A stretch of 64,000 nt of DNA from an uncultured Marvinbryantia sp. (GTDB taxonomy: Bacteria > Bacillota > Clostridia > Lachnospirales > Lachnospiraceae), in the NCBI GenBank assembly GCA_934394985.1, contig CAKRRF010000001.1, positions 62,001 through 126,000 on the forward strand, given 5' to 3'. Both the position numbers and the translations under genes were made by a program. Shown here in pieces: positions 8,993-17,355 of the stretch. The notes under the pieces are model-generated. The model saw only the letters and a program-made list of their open reading frames with translations, made no database searches and was not told the origin of the DNA. Positions within the stretch are counted from its first letter, which is position 1. Each line of letters starts with the position of its first letter.

Positions 8993-9034
8993 TACAGTTC
9001 CAATTTTTTTTGTGGCTTTCTGAAGTTTTTTATT

Positions 9035-9937
9035 CTATAACCGCAATAGCTTCGATATATCCGGCTGTCCCCACCCCTGACGGTTACGTTCCATTCCAAG
9101 ATCTCTGGCTGATTCCTTCAGCCGCATTTTTACTTCCACATTGGTCAGCCAGGGTTCTTTTTCCAGCAGTAATGCAATTGCTCCGGATATCATAGGTGTT
9201 GACATGGAAGTGCCGCTTTTCTGACAATAGTAGTTCCTCTGCGCCTGATAAAATGCATTGCAGGACCAGATCTGGCTGCCAGGCGTCACCAGATCTGGTT
9301 TACACACACAGCTGTACGTGGGACCACATCCGGAATACCAGTTCTCACGTTCTTCCGACATGCCTACTGTAATCACTTTTCTGCTGTTTCCGGGAGCAGT
9401 AATGGTATATGGCTCAGGGCCAAGATTCCCCGCTGCACAGACAACAACAATACCCTGATCCCATGCCTGTTCCACACTCTCAATCAGTTTCCGATCCTGT
9501 TCATTTCCTTCTCTCACACTGCCTACAGAAATATTCATAATGCGGATCGCATATTCTCTCTGATGGCGAATGACCCACTGTATGCCTCTTATTACCTGCT
9601 CCCTTCTTCCATTTCCGTTTTTATCTAACACTTTCAGACAAAGCAGATCTGCTCCAGGTGCAATTCCCCGATATTCTTTTTTTACTTTTCCCTCCCCACA
9701 CAATATCCCTGATACATGTGTTCCATGACCATAATCATCATAACATGTCACAGCACCATTTACAAAATCACGAAAACAAATCACTCTGCCTGTCAGATCC
9801 GGATGCTTCTGTATTCCGGTATCCAATACAGCCACTCGAATACCATTTCCTGTCCAGCCCTTATCCCAGGCTTTTTCTGCCTGTAATATTTTCACTGCCT
9901 TTTTCAAAACAATCCCCCATTTCTTTTTTATTTCCAT
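9035..9937 (-). CDS. Subtilisin-family (S8) serine protease, compact form
   Basis: A 300-residue subtilase with a complete catalytic triad: Asp39 in VAVLDTGIQ, His71 in GHGTHVSGI, Ser244 in SGTSMSTPM; the oxyanion Asn171 (AAGNLG) is also present. There is no signal peptide and only about 25 residues before the catalytic domain, so it lacks a classical inhibitory propeptide and probably acts inside the cell or leaves by an unknown route. A longer reading to 9982 would overlap the divergent protease gene. The ATG at 9937 avoids this; a TTG at residue 11, behind a GGGGGA sequence, is another candidate. It is divergent from a second S8 gene, with less than 60 bases between the starts. Confidence 0.88.
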   Translation of the reverse strand: MEIKKKWGIVLKKAVKILQAEKAWDKGWTGNGIRVAVLDTGIQKHPDLTGRVICFRDFVNGAVTCYDDYGHGTHVSGILCGEGKVKKEYRGIAPGADLLCLKVLDKNGNGRREQVIRGIQWVIRHQREYAIRIMNISVGSVREGNEQDRKLIESVEQAWDQGIVVVCAAGNLGPEPYTITAPGNSRKVITVGMSEERENWYSGCGPTYSCVCKPDLVTPGSQIWSCNAFYQAQRNYYCQKSGTSMSTPMISGAIALLLEKEPWLTNVEVKMRLKESARDLGMERNRQGWGQPDISKLLRL

Positions 9938-9994
9938 TCCCAATGTTTTGACTTTTTTTCTGTGATCACATATACATATCAAAAAGGTGATTTC

Positions 9995-11719
9995 ATGACT
10001 GCCGATTCAATTGAAACTATGGTACTATCTAATACTTATGCTGATCTTATTGTTCCTGTTCAGTCAGATACCGAATTTTTCCTGGAAAAATACCGTTCCT
10101 ATGGTGCCCAGCTTTTTGGCGGACGCATTGGAATGATTCATGTGCCGACAGAAAACTCTGATCTGCGCTATCACAGTTCTTATTCCAATATTCCAAAACT
10201 CTACACCCTGCTGGACTATGAAAGTCTGAACGCCTCCGGCATTTTAAAAGTACAAAACAACCCTTCTCTTGGTTATAAGGGCAAAAATGTACTACTTGGA
10301 TTTCTTGATACCGGTATTGATTATACCCGCCCGATCTTTCGTACACCTTTTGGACAAAGCAAAATTCTGGGCATCTGGGATCAGACCATCTCTTCTTCCA
10401 AAAGTCCATATGACCTTGGTTATGGCACTGCCTATTCCAGAGAACAGATTCAGCTTGCACTTCAAAGCAACGAACCACTTTCGCTGGTTCCCTCCATGGA
10501 TCAGAATGGTCATGGTACTTTTCTCGCCGGAATCGCTGCTGGATCCCCTGATCCGATTCACCAATTTCTCGGTGTTGCCCCTGAAGCAGATCTTGCTGTT
10601 GTTAAACTAAAAGAGGCAAAATCCTATCTGAAGAATTACTTTCTTACTGACAGCACACAGCCTGTTTTTCAGGAAACCGATATTATGATGGGTATTCGTT
10701 ATCTGGTTATTTTATCCATTTTGTATGAAAAGCCCCTGGTGATTTGCCTGGGACTTGGAACCAGCCAGGGAGATCACAGCGGAAACAGTTCTCTGGATCG
10801 TCTACTGACTTACTATGTAGATTATCAGAATTGCTTTTGTACCTGTGCCTCCGGAAATGAAGCCTCCGCCGGACATCACTTTTTTTCTTCTGATACCAGT
10901 GGGCTGCCTGTATCAGCTGAACTGAATGTAACAGCAGATCATCCTGGATTCTGCATGGAATTATGGGCTATGTCACCGGCCCTGTATACCCTTTCTGTCA
11001 CTTCGCCCCTTGGAGAAACAATATCCGAAATCACTCCTCAGAGCGGAGCCAGAATCTCCTATCAGTTTTTAGGAGAACGAACCGTTCTGGACATTGATTA
11101 CGCAATTGCTGAATACAATTCCGGATTCCAGCTGATCTTTCTCCGTATGTTTACTCCTACAGAAGGAATCTGGACTTTTCGTATTCGCAACCGCACACAG
11201 CTTAAGAGTACCTTTCATATATGGCTTCCGGTAACTCATTTTTTATCCAAAGATGTCTTTTTTCTTACACCTGACCCGGACACTACTATCACAAATCCAG
11301 GAAATACGGAAGCTTTGATTACAACCGGCGGATATGACAGTCGAAGTGGCAGTATCAATCCAGTTTCCGGAAGGGGGTATACTTTATTACAGCAAATCAA
11401 ACCTGAACTTACTGCCCCATCTGTAGATGTCTATGGTCCTGCTATCTCAGATTCCCAGGTAAAAAAGCAACCTCCGCTTTCTCCTTATATACAAAAAACC
11501 GGTACTTCTGCCGCAGCAGCGCTTACTGCCGGTGCTGTAGCTCTTCTGATTAACTGGGGAACTGAAAGACAGCATTCTTTCTTCCCTGCTCTGACCAATC
11601 GCTCCGTTAAAAATTATCTCATCCGCGGTGCCAGACGACGTTCCTCCTTTTTCTATCCCAATCAGGAATGGGGATATGGGGAACTGGATCTGTCCGGTGT
11701 ATTTTCATCCCTTCTGTAA
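9995..11719 (+). CDS. S8 protease of the clostridial CspA-like type
   Basis: A 574-residue subtilase with all catalytic residues: Asp105 in GFLDTGIDY, His173 in NGHGTFLAGI, Asn288 in CASGNEASAG, Ser505 in TGTSAAAAL. About 190 residues inserted between the Asn and Ser motifs form a jelly-roll-like segment, the architecture of the clostridial Csp (germination protease) group. In C. difficile only CspB keeps its triad; here it is intact. No signal peptide is seen. The start at 9995 was chosen over an upstream ATG (9962) because AAGGTG lies 5-6 bases before it. It is divergent from another S8 gene and followed by small unknown proteins. A role in spores is an inference from the family. Confidence 0.85.
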   Translation: MTADSIETMVLSNTYADLIVPVQSDTEFFLEKYRSYGAQLFGGRIGMIHVPTENSDLRYHSSYSNIPKLYTLLDYESLNASGILKVQNNPSLGYKGKNVLLGFLDTGIDYTRPIFRTPFGQSKILGIWDQTISSSKSPYDLGYGTAYSREQIQLALQSNEPLSLVPSMDQNGHGTFLAGIAAGSPDPIHQFLGVAPEADLAVVKLKEAKSYLKNYFLTDSTQPVFQETDIMMGIRYLVILSILYEKPLVICLGLGTSQGDHSGNSSLDRLLTYYVDYQNCFCTCASGNEASAGHHFFSSDTSGLPVSAELNVTADHPGFCMELWAMSPALYTLSVTSPLGETISEITPQSGARISYQFLGERTVLDIDYAIAEYNSGFQLIFLRMFTPTEGIWTFRIRNRTQLKSTFHIWLPVTHFLSKDVFFLTPDPDTTITNPGNTEALITTGGYDSRSGSINPVSGRGYTLLQQIKPELTAPSVDVYGPAISDSQVKKQPPLSPYIQKTGTSAAAALTAGAVALLINWGTERQHSFFPALTNRSVKNYLIRGARRRSSFFYPNQEWGYGELDLSGVFSSLL

Positions 11720-11776
11720 CCAACAGGAATGTTTTCGCATACTGTGAACTGTATAGAAAAACATGGAGGTTTTCTC

Positions 11777-12013
11777 ATGAGTGATTTAACAGCAACAAAC
11801 TGCGGATGTGACAATGGATGTAACTCCGGATGCAATTCTCTTTTCAACAACAATGGTGGCTGTGGCTGCTCTATTATCTGGATTCTGCTGCTTCTGAGCA
11901 TCTGTGGCGGAAACGGATGCGGTCAGTCATCCTGTGGATGTGGTGAAAACAACAACTGTCTGCTGATTCTTCTGTTGCTCTTCTGCTGCGGTGACTGTGG
12001 GCTGAACTTCTGA
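11777..12013 (+). CDS. Cys/Gly/Asn-rich small protein with two hydrophobic stretches
   Basis: A 78-residue protein unlike its neighbours: 17 cysteines in pairs and CG/GC steps, Asn/Gly-rich linkers, and two leucine-rich hydrophobic stretches (SIIWILLLLSICGG near 32-45 and CLLILLLLFCC near 61-71). From memory, databases label such proteins in clostridia 'chorion class high-cysteine' proteins, a name based on composition only. The pattern would suit a cross-linked or metal-coated surface or spore-coat layer; that is inference. The ATG at 11777 follows a clear TGGAGG; the longer in-frame ATG at 11729 has no ribosome site. It lies 57 bases after the CspA-like protease gene, without a terminator between them. 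Confidence 0.72.
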   Translation: MSDLTATNCGCDNGCNSGCNSLFNNNGGCGCSIIWILLLLSICGGNGCGQSSCGCGENNNCLLILLLLFCCGDCGLNF

Positions 12014-12038
12014 TCCGTTTAAATGCTCTATACCTGAA

Positions 12039-12075
12039 ATACGGTGTGTACCAGTTTTTTCGGTACACACCGTAT
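12039..12075. terminator. Strong hairpin at a convergent gene junction
   Basis: Perfect 14-base arms (ATACGGTGTGTACC / GGTACACACCGTAT) enclose a 9-base loop. It lies between the plus-strand Cys-rich gene and the minus-strand 49-residue gene, where a two-way terminator is expected, but neither side has a T-run after the stem. It may stop transcription or only protect the two mRNA 3' ends. Confidence 0.55.
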
Positions 12076-12096
12076 CATCCTCATCACTTTACTATC

Positions 12097-12246
12097 TTAT
12101 TCTTCTTTAAACTCTTCTCTTGTTCTGTTCGATTCCTGTTCCTTTCGGTTCTTCTTTTTCAGATATTGTGTCTGTTCTCTTTTTTTCTGACATTCTTCGT
12201 CTATTTCATAGAAAGCATTCCCATCAATCACTACATGAGTCTTCAC
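12097..12246 (-). CDS. 49-residue charged small protein (GTG start)
   Basis: Minus-strand frame starting with GTG at 12246, behind an AGGAGAG ribosome site ten bases away, and ending in TAA at 12097. The product begins KTHVVIDGNAFYEIDEEC and continues with a very charged Lys/Glu/Gln/Arg-rich helix to the C-terminus (EEFKEE). I have the impression that similar 'VVIDGNAFYEID' small proteins occur in other Lachnospiraceae, but this needs a search. It occupies most of the 322-base gap between two plus-strand genes and converges on the Cys-rich gene. Function unknown. Confidence 0.55.
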   Translation of the reverse strand: MKTHVVIDGNAFYEIDEECQKKREQTQYLKKKNRKEQESNRTREEFKEE

Positions 12247-12335
12247 GTTTCTCTCTCCTGTCTTACTTCTATATCATCAGCATATGCAGCATATATTTTC
12301 CTGCAACTGCATATACTAAACAAAAAGGATTTTCT

Positions 12336-12650
12336 ATGGAATCAAATCGAGAGTATGACATTCCTGCTGTAGATCAGATTGCGAATGGAGATAACCTGCA
12401 GATGTTCAAGGCAGTGATTCCTTACCTTCCAAGATCAATGCAGAAAAATCTGATTATGCTGATTAAGATAATGGAAATGAATCACCTGCTTGCTTTTTAT
12501 AACAATCCAATGTCAGCCTGCAGCATACCGGAAACGCACACATCAGAAGAACTCCTCTCTCAGCTTCGACGCTATGGAAACGAAGCACAAAATCAGCAGA
12601 TCGATCAGATTCAAAATCTGCTTACCGCATTAAAACTATATCAAATGTAA
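12336..12650 (+). CDS. Small helical protein of unknown function (104 residues)
   Basis: The ATG at 12336 follows AAAAGGA with good spacing; the longer open frame to 12120 has no ribosome site and reads through T/C-rich sequence. The product is soluble and mostly helical by composition, with a hydrophobic middle (KNLIMLIKIMEMNHLLAFY, about 47-65) and an amphipathic C-terminal helix (QIDQIQNLLTALKLYQM). No known domain was recognised. It is followed 47 bases later by another small unknown protein of similar size, and the two probably share a transcript. Confidence 0.65.
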   Translation: MESNREYDIPAVDQIANGDNLQMFKAVIPYLPRSMQKNLIMLIKIMEMNHLLAFYNNPMSACSIPETHTSEELLSQLRRYGNEAQNQQIDQIQNLLTALKLYQM

Positions 12651-12697
12651 AAGAAATCTGTTATAAACAATTAACATTTCTGAAAAGGAGATCTTTT

Positions 12698-12985
12698 ATG
12701 GAGCATGACTGGATTTATGACAAGGATCTTTCCGGCATTGATATTTCCAAGCTTCAGTCTCTTGTCTCATTATCGGAACAGGGAAATGGTCTTGGACAAA
12801 AAGAACTGCTGTCATTTATCATGGCAGCAGCATCTCGTAAAGGTAAACAATCTGTTCAGTTTTCTATCAAGGAAATACAGACAATTCTGGCTGTTCTGAA
12901 GAAAAACAAATCACTGGAAGAACAGCAGAAAATAGATCGCATGTTTGCTCTTATGCAGCAAATGAGAAACAACAGCCATTATTGA
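12698..12985 (+). CDS. Small helical protein of unknown function (95 residues)
   Basis: The ATG lies behind AAAAGGAG with seven-base spacing, a strong ribosome site. The protein starts acidic (MEHDWIYDKDLSGIDISKL), has two leucine-rich amphipathic helices (LGQKELLSFIMAAASR and FSIKEIQTILAVLKKNKS) and ends in a Gln/Met/Asn-rich helix. No domain was recognised. Its last seven bases overlap the 3' end of the convergent cinA gene. It probably shares an operon with the preceding 104-residue gene; both sit in the protease/Cys-rich locus. Confidence 0.68.
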   Translation: MEHDWIYDKDLSGIDISKLQSLVSLSEQGNGLGQKELLSFIMAAASRKGKQSVQFSIKEIQTILAVLKKNKSLEEQQKIDRMFALMQQMRNNSHY

Positions 12986-14127
12986 TCTGCAAGAATACAT
13001 TCTCGAAGAAGTAACAATGCCTGCACCACAGACTGTTCTCGAATCTGACTGCGGTTTCCTTTAAAATGGTATTCACGCACTACAGTTCTGTTCTTATAAC
13101 AGCAGGCAATATAAACCAGACCAACCGGTTTTCCTTCTTCTGCTGCCGGTCCGGCAAGTCCTGTCAGTGAAACACAGGCATCCGCTCCGGTAGCAAACAC
13201 ACCATTCTTTGCCATCTCTTTTGCAGTTCGGTCACTGACCGCACCATATTCTTTCAGAGTGGTTTTCTTTACATCCAAAAGCTTTTTCTTTGCTCTGTTA
13301 CAATATGTCACATACCCCTGTTTAAATACCTCTGATGCTCCTGGCACTGCGGTAAATCGGGATGCCAGAAGACCTCCTGTCAGAGATTCTGCAGTGGTAA
13401 GCGTCAAATCACGTTCTTTTAACAGATTTAATACCGAAGCTTCCAGTGATACCTGATCATCTGTAGAGTAAATATGATCTCGAAACTTCTCCAGGAATGT
13501 CTTTATCACTGGTTTCAGCATCTTCTTTGCAGTAAAATCTTCCGTTGAACGACTCGTCAGTCTGACCATAAGAACACCCATACGGGAGGTAACTGTCATA
13601 TCTACAGACGGATTTTTTTCTTCCAGATCGGCAATCAGTTTTCTGACATCCGACTTTTCAACACCACACATTTTTATGGTGGCGGAACATACAATGTCTT
13701 TCAGTTCTTTCTGAAGCATACGGAACAGTTCCTGTTCAAAAATCGCCTGCAATTCTTCACCAGGGAGCAATATGACCTTTTTCTCCCCTTCTTTGAAAAT
13801 TACACCCGCATAGTTGCCATGGTGACATTCCAGCAGCACATCCTGATCTGTCAGTTTATCACTCTTACGATCCAGAATCTTTTCTGGAATCATTGCTCGT
13901 AATGCTTTCAGATCCTTTCCTTCCTGACATACCACCATCATCACAGATGTACGGTTCCATGTCTGTTTCATAATCTCCGCCAGATGAATATTTTTCCCGG
14001 CCACATTCATGCGACTCATAACAGGCATTCCGAGCTGCGCACATTTTTCCATGATATAAGCAGCCTGTCTGTCAGAATCTGCTGCATGTAATAAATCTGC
14101 TTCTACCGAAATCAATTCTATGTCCAT
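12979..14127 (-). CDS. cinA: CinA family: degenerate N-domain plus nicotinamide-nucleotide amidase
   Basis: CinA proteins join an N-terminal MoaB-like pyrophosphatase domain to a C-terminal amidase that deaminates nicotinamide mononucleotide in NAD recycling. The C-terminal domain (about 235-380) is clear: TTAESLTGGLLASRFTAVPG, TYCNRAKKKLLDV, VSLTGLAGP. The N-terminal half is eroded: the usual GTELL motif reads VEADLLHAADS, and the protein is 382 residues instead of about 410-420. The amidase is therefore likely active and the pyrophosphatase doubtful. It is the last gene of a rimO-pgsA-cinA run, the usual Firmicute neighbourhood of pgsA and cinA. Confidence 0.83.
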   Translation of the reverse strand: MDIELISVEADLLHAADSDRQAAYIMEKCAQLGMPVMSRMNVAGKNIHLAEIMKQTWNRTSVMMVVCQEGKDLKALRAMIPEKILDRKSDKLTDQDVLLECHHGNYAGVIFKEGEKKVILLPGEELQAIFEQELFRMLQKELKDIVCSATIKMCGVEKSDVRKLIADLEEKNPSVDMTVTSRMGVLMVRLTSRSTEDFTAKKMLKPVIKTFLEKFRDHIYSTDDQVSLEASVLNLLKERDLTLTTAESLTGGLLASRFTAVPGASEVFKQGYVTYCNRAKKKLLDVKKTTLKEYGAVSDRTAKEMAKNGVFATGADACVSLTGLAGPAAEEGKPVGLVYIACCYKNRTVVREYHFKGNRSQIREQSVVQALLLLRECILADQ

Positions 14128-14185
14128 CCTATACCCTCCACTTAGACTTCTGTCTGTTCCTCAGACTTGTATCATTTGGTTGTAT

Positions 14186-14722
14186 TTATGACTGCATACT
14201 CAATACTTTTTTATTTTTCCAGATATAATCTGCCAGGGAAACCACGGTCAAAATCAGTGCCACCCACATAAATATCTGCTCCAGAAGAGTAAACACTCCG
14301 CCCAGATCGGCAATCAACAGAATAATCATGATCATCTGTGATACTGTCTTGAATTTTCCCCACCAGCTTGCTGCAATAACAATTCCATTATCTGCCGCAA
14401 TCAGACGAAATCCGCTGATTGCAAATTCACGGCTGATTATAATAATGACCATCCATGCCGGCAGTCTGTTCATAGATACCAGACAGATCATTGCTGCACT
14501 GACCAGCAGCTTATCTGCCAGCGGATCCATGAATTTACCGAAATTGGTAACCAGATGATTCTTCCGGGCAATATATCCGTCGAGAAAATCTGTAAAACTG
14601 GCAATCACAAAAATCAGCAGCGCCAGAAATCTGCTTTTTCCATCCGGTGCAATCTGCATAATCATAACAAAAGGTATAATTAAAAACATTCGTATAGTTG
14701 TTAACATATTAGGCAAATTCAT
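14186..14722 (-). CDS. pgsA: CDP-diacylglycerol-glycerol-3-phosphate phosphatidyltransferase
   Basis: Integral membrane enzyme that makes phosphatidylglycerol phosphate from CDP-diacylglycerol and glycerol-3-phosphate, supplying anionic lipids and lipoteichoic acid anchors. The 178-residue protein has the CDP-alcohol phosphotransferase motif DFLDGYIARKNHLVTNFGKF (about 44-63), reading D-G-x2-A-R-x8-G-x3-D with the last Asp in MDPLADK, plus about five membrane segments. Its start overlaps the 3' end of rimO by 14 bases. Confidence 0.95.
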   Translation of the reverse strand: MNLPNMLTTIRMFLIIPFVMIMQIAPDGKSRFLALLIFVIASFTDFLDGYIARKNHLVTNFGKFMDPLADKLLVSAAMICLVSMNRLPAWMVIIIISREFAISGFRLIAADNGIVIAASWWGKFKTVSQMIMIILLIADLGGVFTLLEQIFMWVALILTVVSLADYIWKNKKVLSMQS

Positions 14723-16043
14723 TTTCCAGTTCTCCTGTTAAATCGTATTCCAGTGCTCCGGTAATTTTGACTTTTGCAAAATCGCCGGATATCAATGTCT
14801 CAGCAGTGTCAATAAACAAATACCCATCTATTCCCGGTGCATCAGCATAGGTTCTTGCCACATATACATTTTCATCAGAAAGATAACCTTCTACCATAGC
14901 CAGCATGGTTCTTCCTATCTTTTCTTCATTCTTATCCAGAGATACTTCCTGCTGAAGTTCCATGAGTTCTTCCTGGCGATCCAATTTTACTTCTTCATCA
15001 ATCTGATCTTCCATTAATGCAGCCGCTGTATCTTCTTCCTGTGAATAGGTAAACACTCCGAGACGGTCAAATTCCATCTCATCGACAAATGCCATCAGTT
15101 CTTCGTGATCTTCCTGTGTCTCACCCGGAAAACCGGTGATCAGCGTGGTACGAAGTGCGATATCCGGTATTTCTCTTCTCAGCTTTCCGATGATCTCCTC
15201 CAGCTGCGCTCTGGAAGTTCTTCTTCCCATACGCTTCAAAATCCGATCGCTTGCATGCTGAATCGGAAGATCAAGATAATGACAGATCTTTTTCTCATCT
15301 CGAATAGTCTCAATCAATTCATCGTAAATCTCTTCCGGATAACAATATAATACACGAATCCAACGAATTCCATTGATCTCACACAGCTTTTTCAGCAAAA
15401 TGTGCAACGACTTTTCGCCATAGAGATCTATACCATAAAGAGTGGTTTCCTGTGCAACCAGAATCAGTTCTTTTACTCCCTGATCAGCCAGATCCTGAGC
15501 TTCTTTCAGCAGCCGTTCCATCGGCACACTGCGGTAATTTCCTCTGATTTTAGGGATGATGCAATACGTACAGTGTTTATTGCATCCTTCTGCAATCTTA
15601 AGGTGTGCATAATGTCCGCCTGTTGTCACCACACGCTTCGCATCAATCGTCACAAGTCTGTCTGTATCCTGTATATCCAGTTCTTTCTGTCCGGCCAGCG
15701 TCTTTTCGATTATTTCAACAATTTCATCATGAGCAGTGGTCCCAATTACCGCATCTACTTCCTCAATCTCGTCCATAATCTCCTGCTTATAACGCTGTGC
15801 CAGGCATCCTGTAACAATCAGAGCCTTACATTGTCCTGACTTACGATATTCTGCCATCTCCAGAATATTCTGTATGCTTTCTTCTTTGGCATCATGTATA
15901 AAACAGCAGGTATTAATGACTATCACATCTGCCTGTGTCTCATCATCAGTCAGTGCAAACCCTTTCTGGGTCAGAAGTCCAAGCATCTGTTCTGAATCTA
16001 CCAGATTCTTGTCACATCCAAGTGATATGAATAAAATATTCAT
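14709..16043 (-). CDS. rimO: Ribosomal protein S12 methylthiotransferase RimO
   Basis: Radical-SAM enzyme that adds a methylthio group to an aspartate of ribosomal protein S12 using two 4Fe-4S clusters. The 444-residue protein has the three methylthiotransferase-domain cysteines (Cys10 in SLGCDKN, Cys46, Cys80), the radical-SAM Cys154/Cys158/Cys161 (EGCNKHCTYC) and a C-terminal TRAM domain. SLGCDKNLVDSE favours RimO over the tRNA enzyme MiaB. It lies just after the DUF308 gene and overlaps pgsA. Confidence 0.94.
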   Translation of the reverse strand: MNILFISLGCDKNLVDSEQMLGLLTQKGFALTDDETQADVIVINTCCFIHDAKEESIQNILEMAEYRKSGQCKALIVTGCLAQRYKQEIMDEIEEVDAVIGTTAHDEIVEIIEKTLAGQKELDIQDTDRLVTIDAKRVVTTGGHYAHLKIAEGCNKHCTYCIIPKIRGNYRSVPMERLLKEAQDLADQGVKELILVAQETTLYGIDLYGEKSLHILLKKLCEINGIRWIRVLYCYPEEIYDELIETIRDEKKICHYLDLPIQHASDRILKRMGRRTSRAQLEEIIGKLRREIPDIALRTTLITGFPGETQEDHEELMAFVDEMEFDRLGVFTYSQEEDTAAALMEDQIDEEVKLDRQEELMELQQEVSLDKNEEKIGRTMLAMVEGYLSDENVYVARTYADAPGIDGYLFIDTAETLISGDFAKVKITGALEYDLTGELENEFA

Positions 16044-16046
16044 TTG

Positions 16047-16955
16047 CTACTCCTCATCCGGTTTCTCTGGATTTTCCTCCTCCACCGGTTCTGTTTCCTG
16101 TTTATTACTTTCCGTTGTATCAGACTCTTCCCCGGCGATACATCCGTCGTCATCCGTCCGATGGTCTTCCGGACCTTCTGTCTCTAGATCAGTATCTGTC
16201 TCACAGTCTCTGTATACCGGAAGATGATCCTGATCTGTCTGCCCCTCTTTTGCTGCTTTTTTGCGAAAGAAAGTGCTGCTTCCTACAATTTTACTGTTTT
16301 TTTCTTTTCTGGAATGCTTTTTTTCATCCGCTTCTGCTCCCGCATGTTCTTCCATATCGATAATATCTGCACCTTTCACAGACACTGCATATGGATCAGA
16401 AGGAACTCTCTTTAACCTGCGGAAACAGATACCCGTCCAGAAAATACTGACAAGATTTCCGATCCCGTCTGCAAGAAGAGATGCCCCGGTAAGAATCACT
16501 ACCACTTTTTGCTGCTCATCAAAAGGATTTGCAACCAGTATGGCTCCCATTACCAGGAGCACAAGCGCCCATACCAGCATAATATACCATCTGACAGCGC
16601 CAATCTTTTTCAGATCCAGAGCGCTTTGAATCTTTACAATTCCACCAAGAAGAGCCACAATTCCCATGGCAAAAGGTATAATTTCCAGCATATATTCCAT
16701 CTTCAAAAGTATGTAGCATCCTGTGGAAATACATACTACGCCGATAACCAGATCCGGCTGCATCACGTTCATAAAACGATCTTTTGTAAAATACAATATC
16801 ATATGTGCGCCGCCGAAAATAATCATACCGATTCCAAATACAAAGCAAAAGGTATGTACTGATATATCCGGCCAGATTACCAGAATCAGTCCAATGACGA
16901 TATAGGCAACTGAAAGCAGACAGAAACTTTTTTTGACTTCTCTGCCATTTTCCAT
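16047..16955 (-). CDS. DUF308/HdeD-like membrane protein with long acidic tail
   Basis: A 302-residue protein. Residues 10-185 hold six hydrophobic segments arranged as repeated helix pairs with short loops (FGIGMIIFGGAHMILYF, VIGVVCISTGCYILL, FAMGIVALLGGIVKI), the DUF308/HdeD pattern. The last 115 residues are hydrophilic, first Lys-rich and then strongly acidic (Glu/Asp/Thr), ending EEENPEKPDEE. HdeD is linked to acid resistance in E. coli, but no function is established for the clostridial members. It lies between rpoZ and rimO on the same strand. Confidence 0.75.
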   Translation of the reverse strand: MENGREVKKSFCLLSVAYIVIGLILVIWPDISVHTFCFVFGIGMIIFGGAHMILYFTKDRFMNVMQPDLVIGVVCISTGCYILLKMEYMLEIIPFAMGIVALLGGIVKIQSALDLKKIGAVRWYIMLVWALVLLVMGAILVANPFDEQQKVVVILTGASLLADGIGNLVSIFWTGICFRRLKRVPSDPYAVSVKGADIIDMEEHAGAEADEKKHSRKEKNSKIVGSSTFFRKKAAKEGQTDQDHLPVYRDCETDTDLETEGPEDHRTDDDGCIAGEESDTTESNKQETEPVEEENPEKPDEE

Positions 16956-16982
16956 TCTATTCCTCCCGCACAGACTTCTCTT

Positions 16983-17327
16983 TTACTCCTCGTCTGCTGT
17001 TTCTTCAGCTGCTTCTTCTGCAACTGCTTCCAGTACTCCTGGTTCTTCCTGCAGTTCATCAGTCAGGTTAATCTCTGCTGCCTCTGCCTCTTCTTCTGCG
17101 GATTCCGGCATAATTTTCAGTAATCCCTTATTTAATTCATCTACCGCAATACTCAGTGGTTTATGAATCTTTGGCATGGACATTGGTTCTTTTCCGTCAA
17201 TAATCTGACGTGCTCTCTTTGCAGTTGCAAGAACAATAGAATACCGACTGTTTACTACAGGGGTATCTCCGTCTTCTACCTCACTGTTTACTACTTTAAT
17301 TAATTCTGTGTAAGATGGATGTAACAT
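16983..17327 (-). CDS. rpoZ: RNA polymerase omega subunit
   Basis: Omega helps to assemble and stabilise the beta' subunit of RNA polymerase. Residues 1-70 contain the omega core (SRYSIVLATAKRARQII, then KPLSIAVDELNKGLLKI). The remaining 40 residues are an acidic Glu/Ala-rich tail that lengthens the protein to 114 residues; the core family is about 65-90. The gene follows gmk, as in Bacillus and most Firmicutes. Confidence 0.92.
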   Translation of the reverse strand: MLHPSYTELIKVVNSEVEDGDTPVVNSRYSIVLATAKRARQIIDGKEPMSMPKIHKPLSIAVDELNKGLLKIMPESAEEEAEAAEINLTDELQEEPGVLEAVAEEAAEETADEE

Positions 17328-17355
17328 ATCTTCTTCCTCCTCGTTTTCTTTCCTT

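Noticed and set aside
9962..9994. Longer start for the CspA-like protease
   Set aside because: The ATG at 9962 has no ribosome site and overlaps the divergent gene region; AAGGTG stands at the right distance before 9995.
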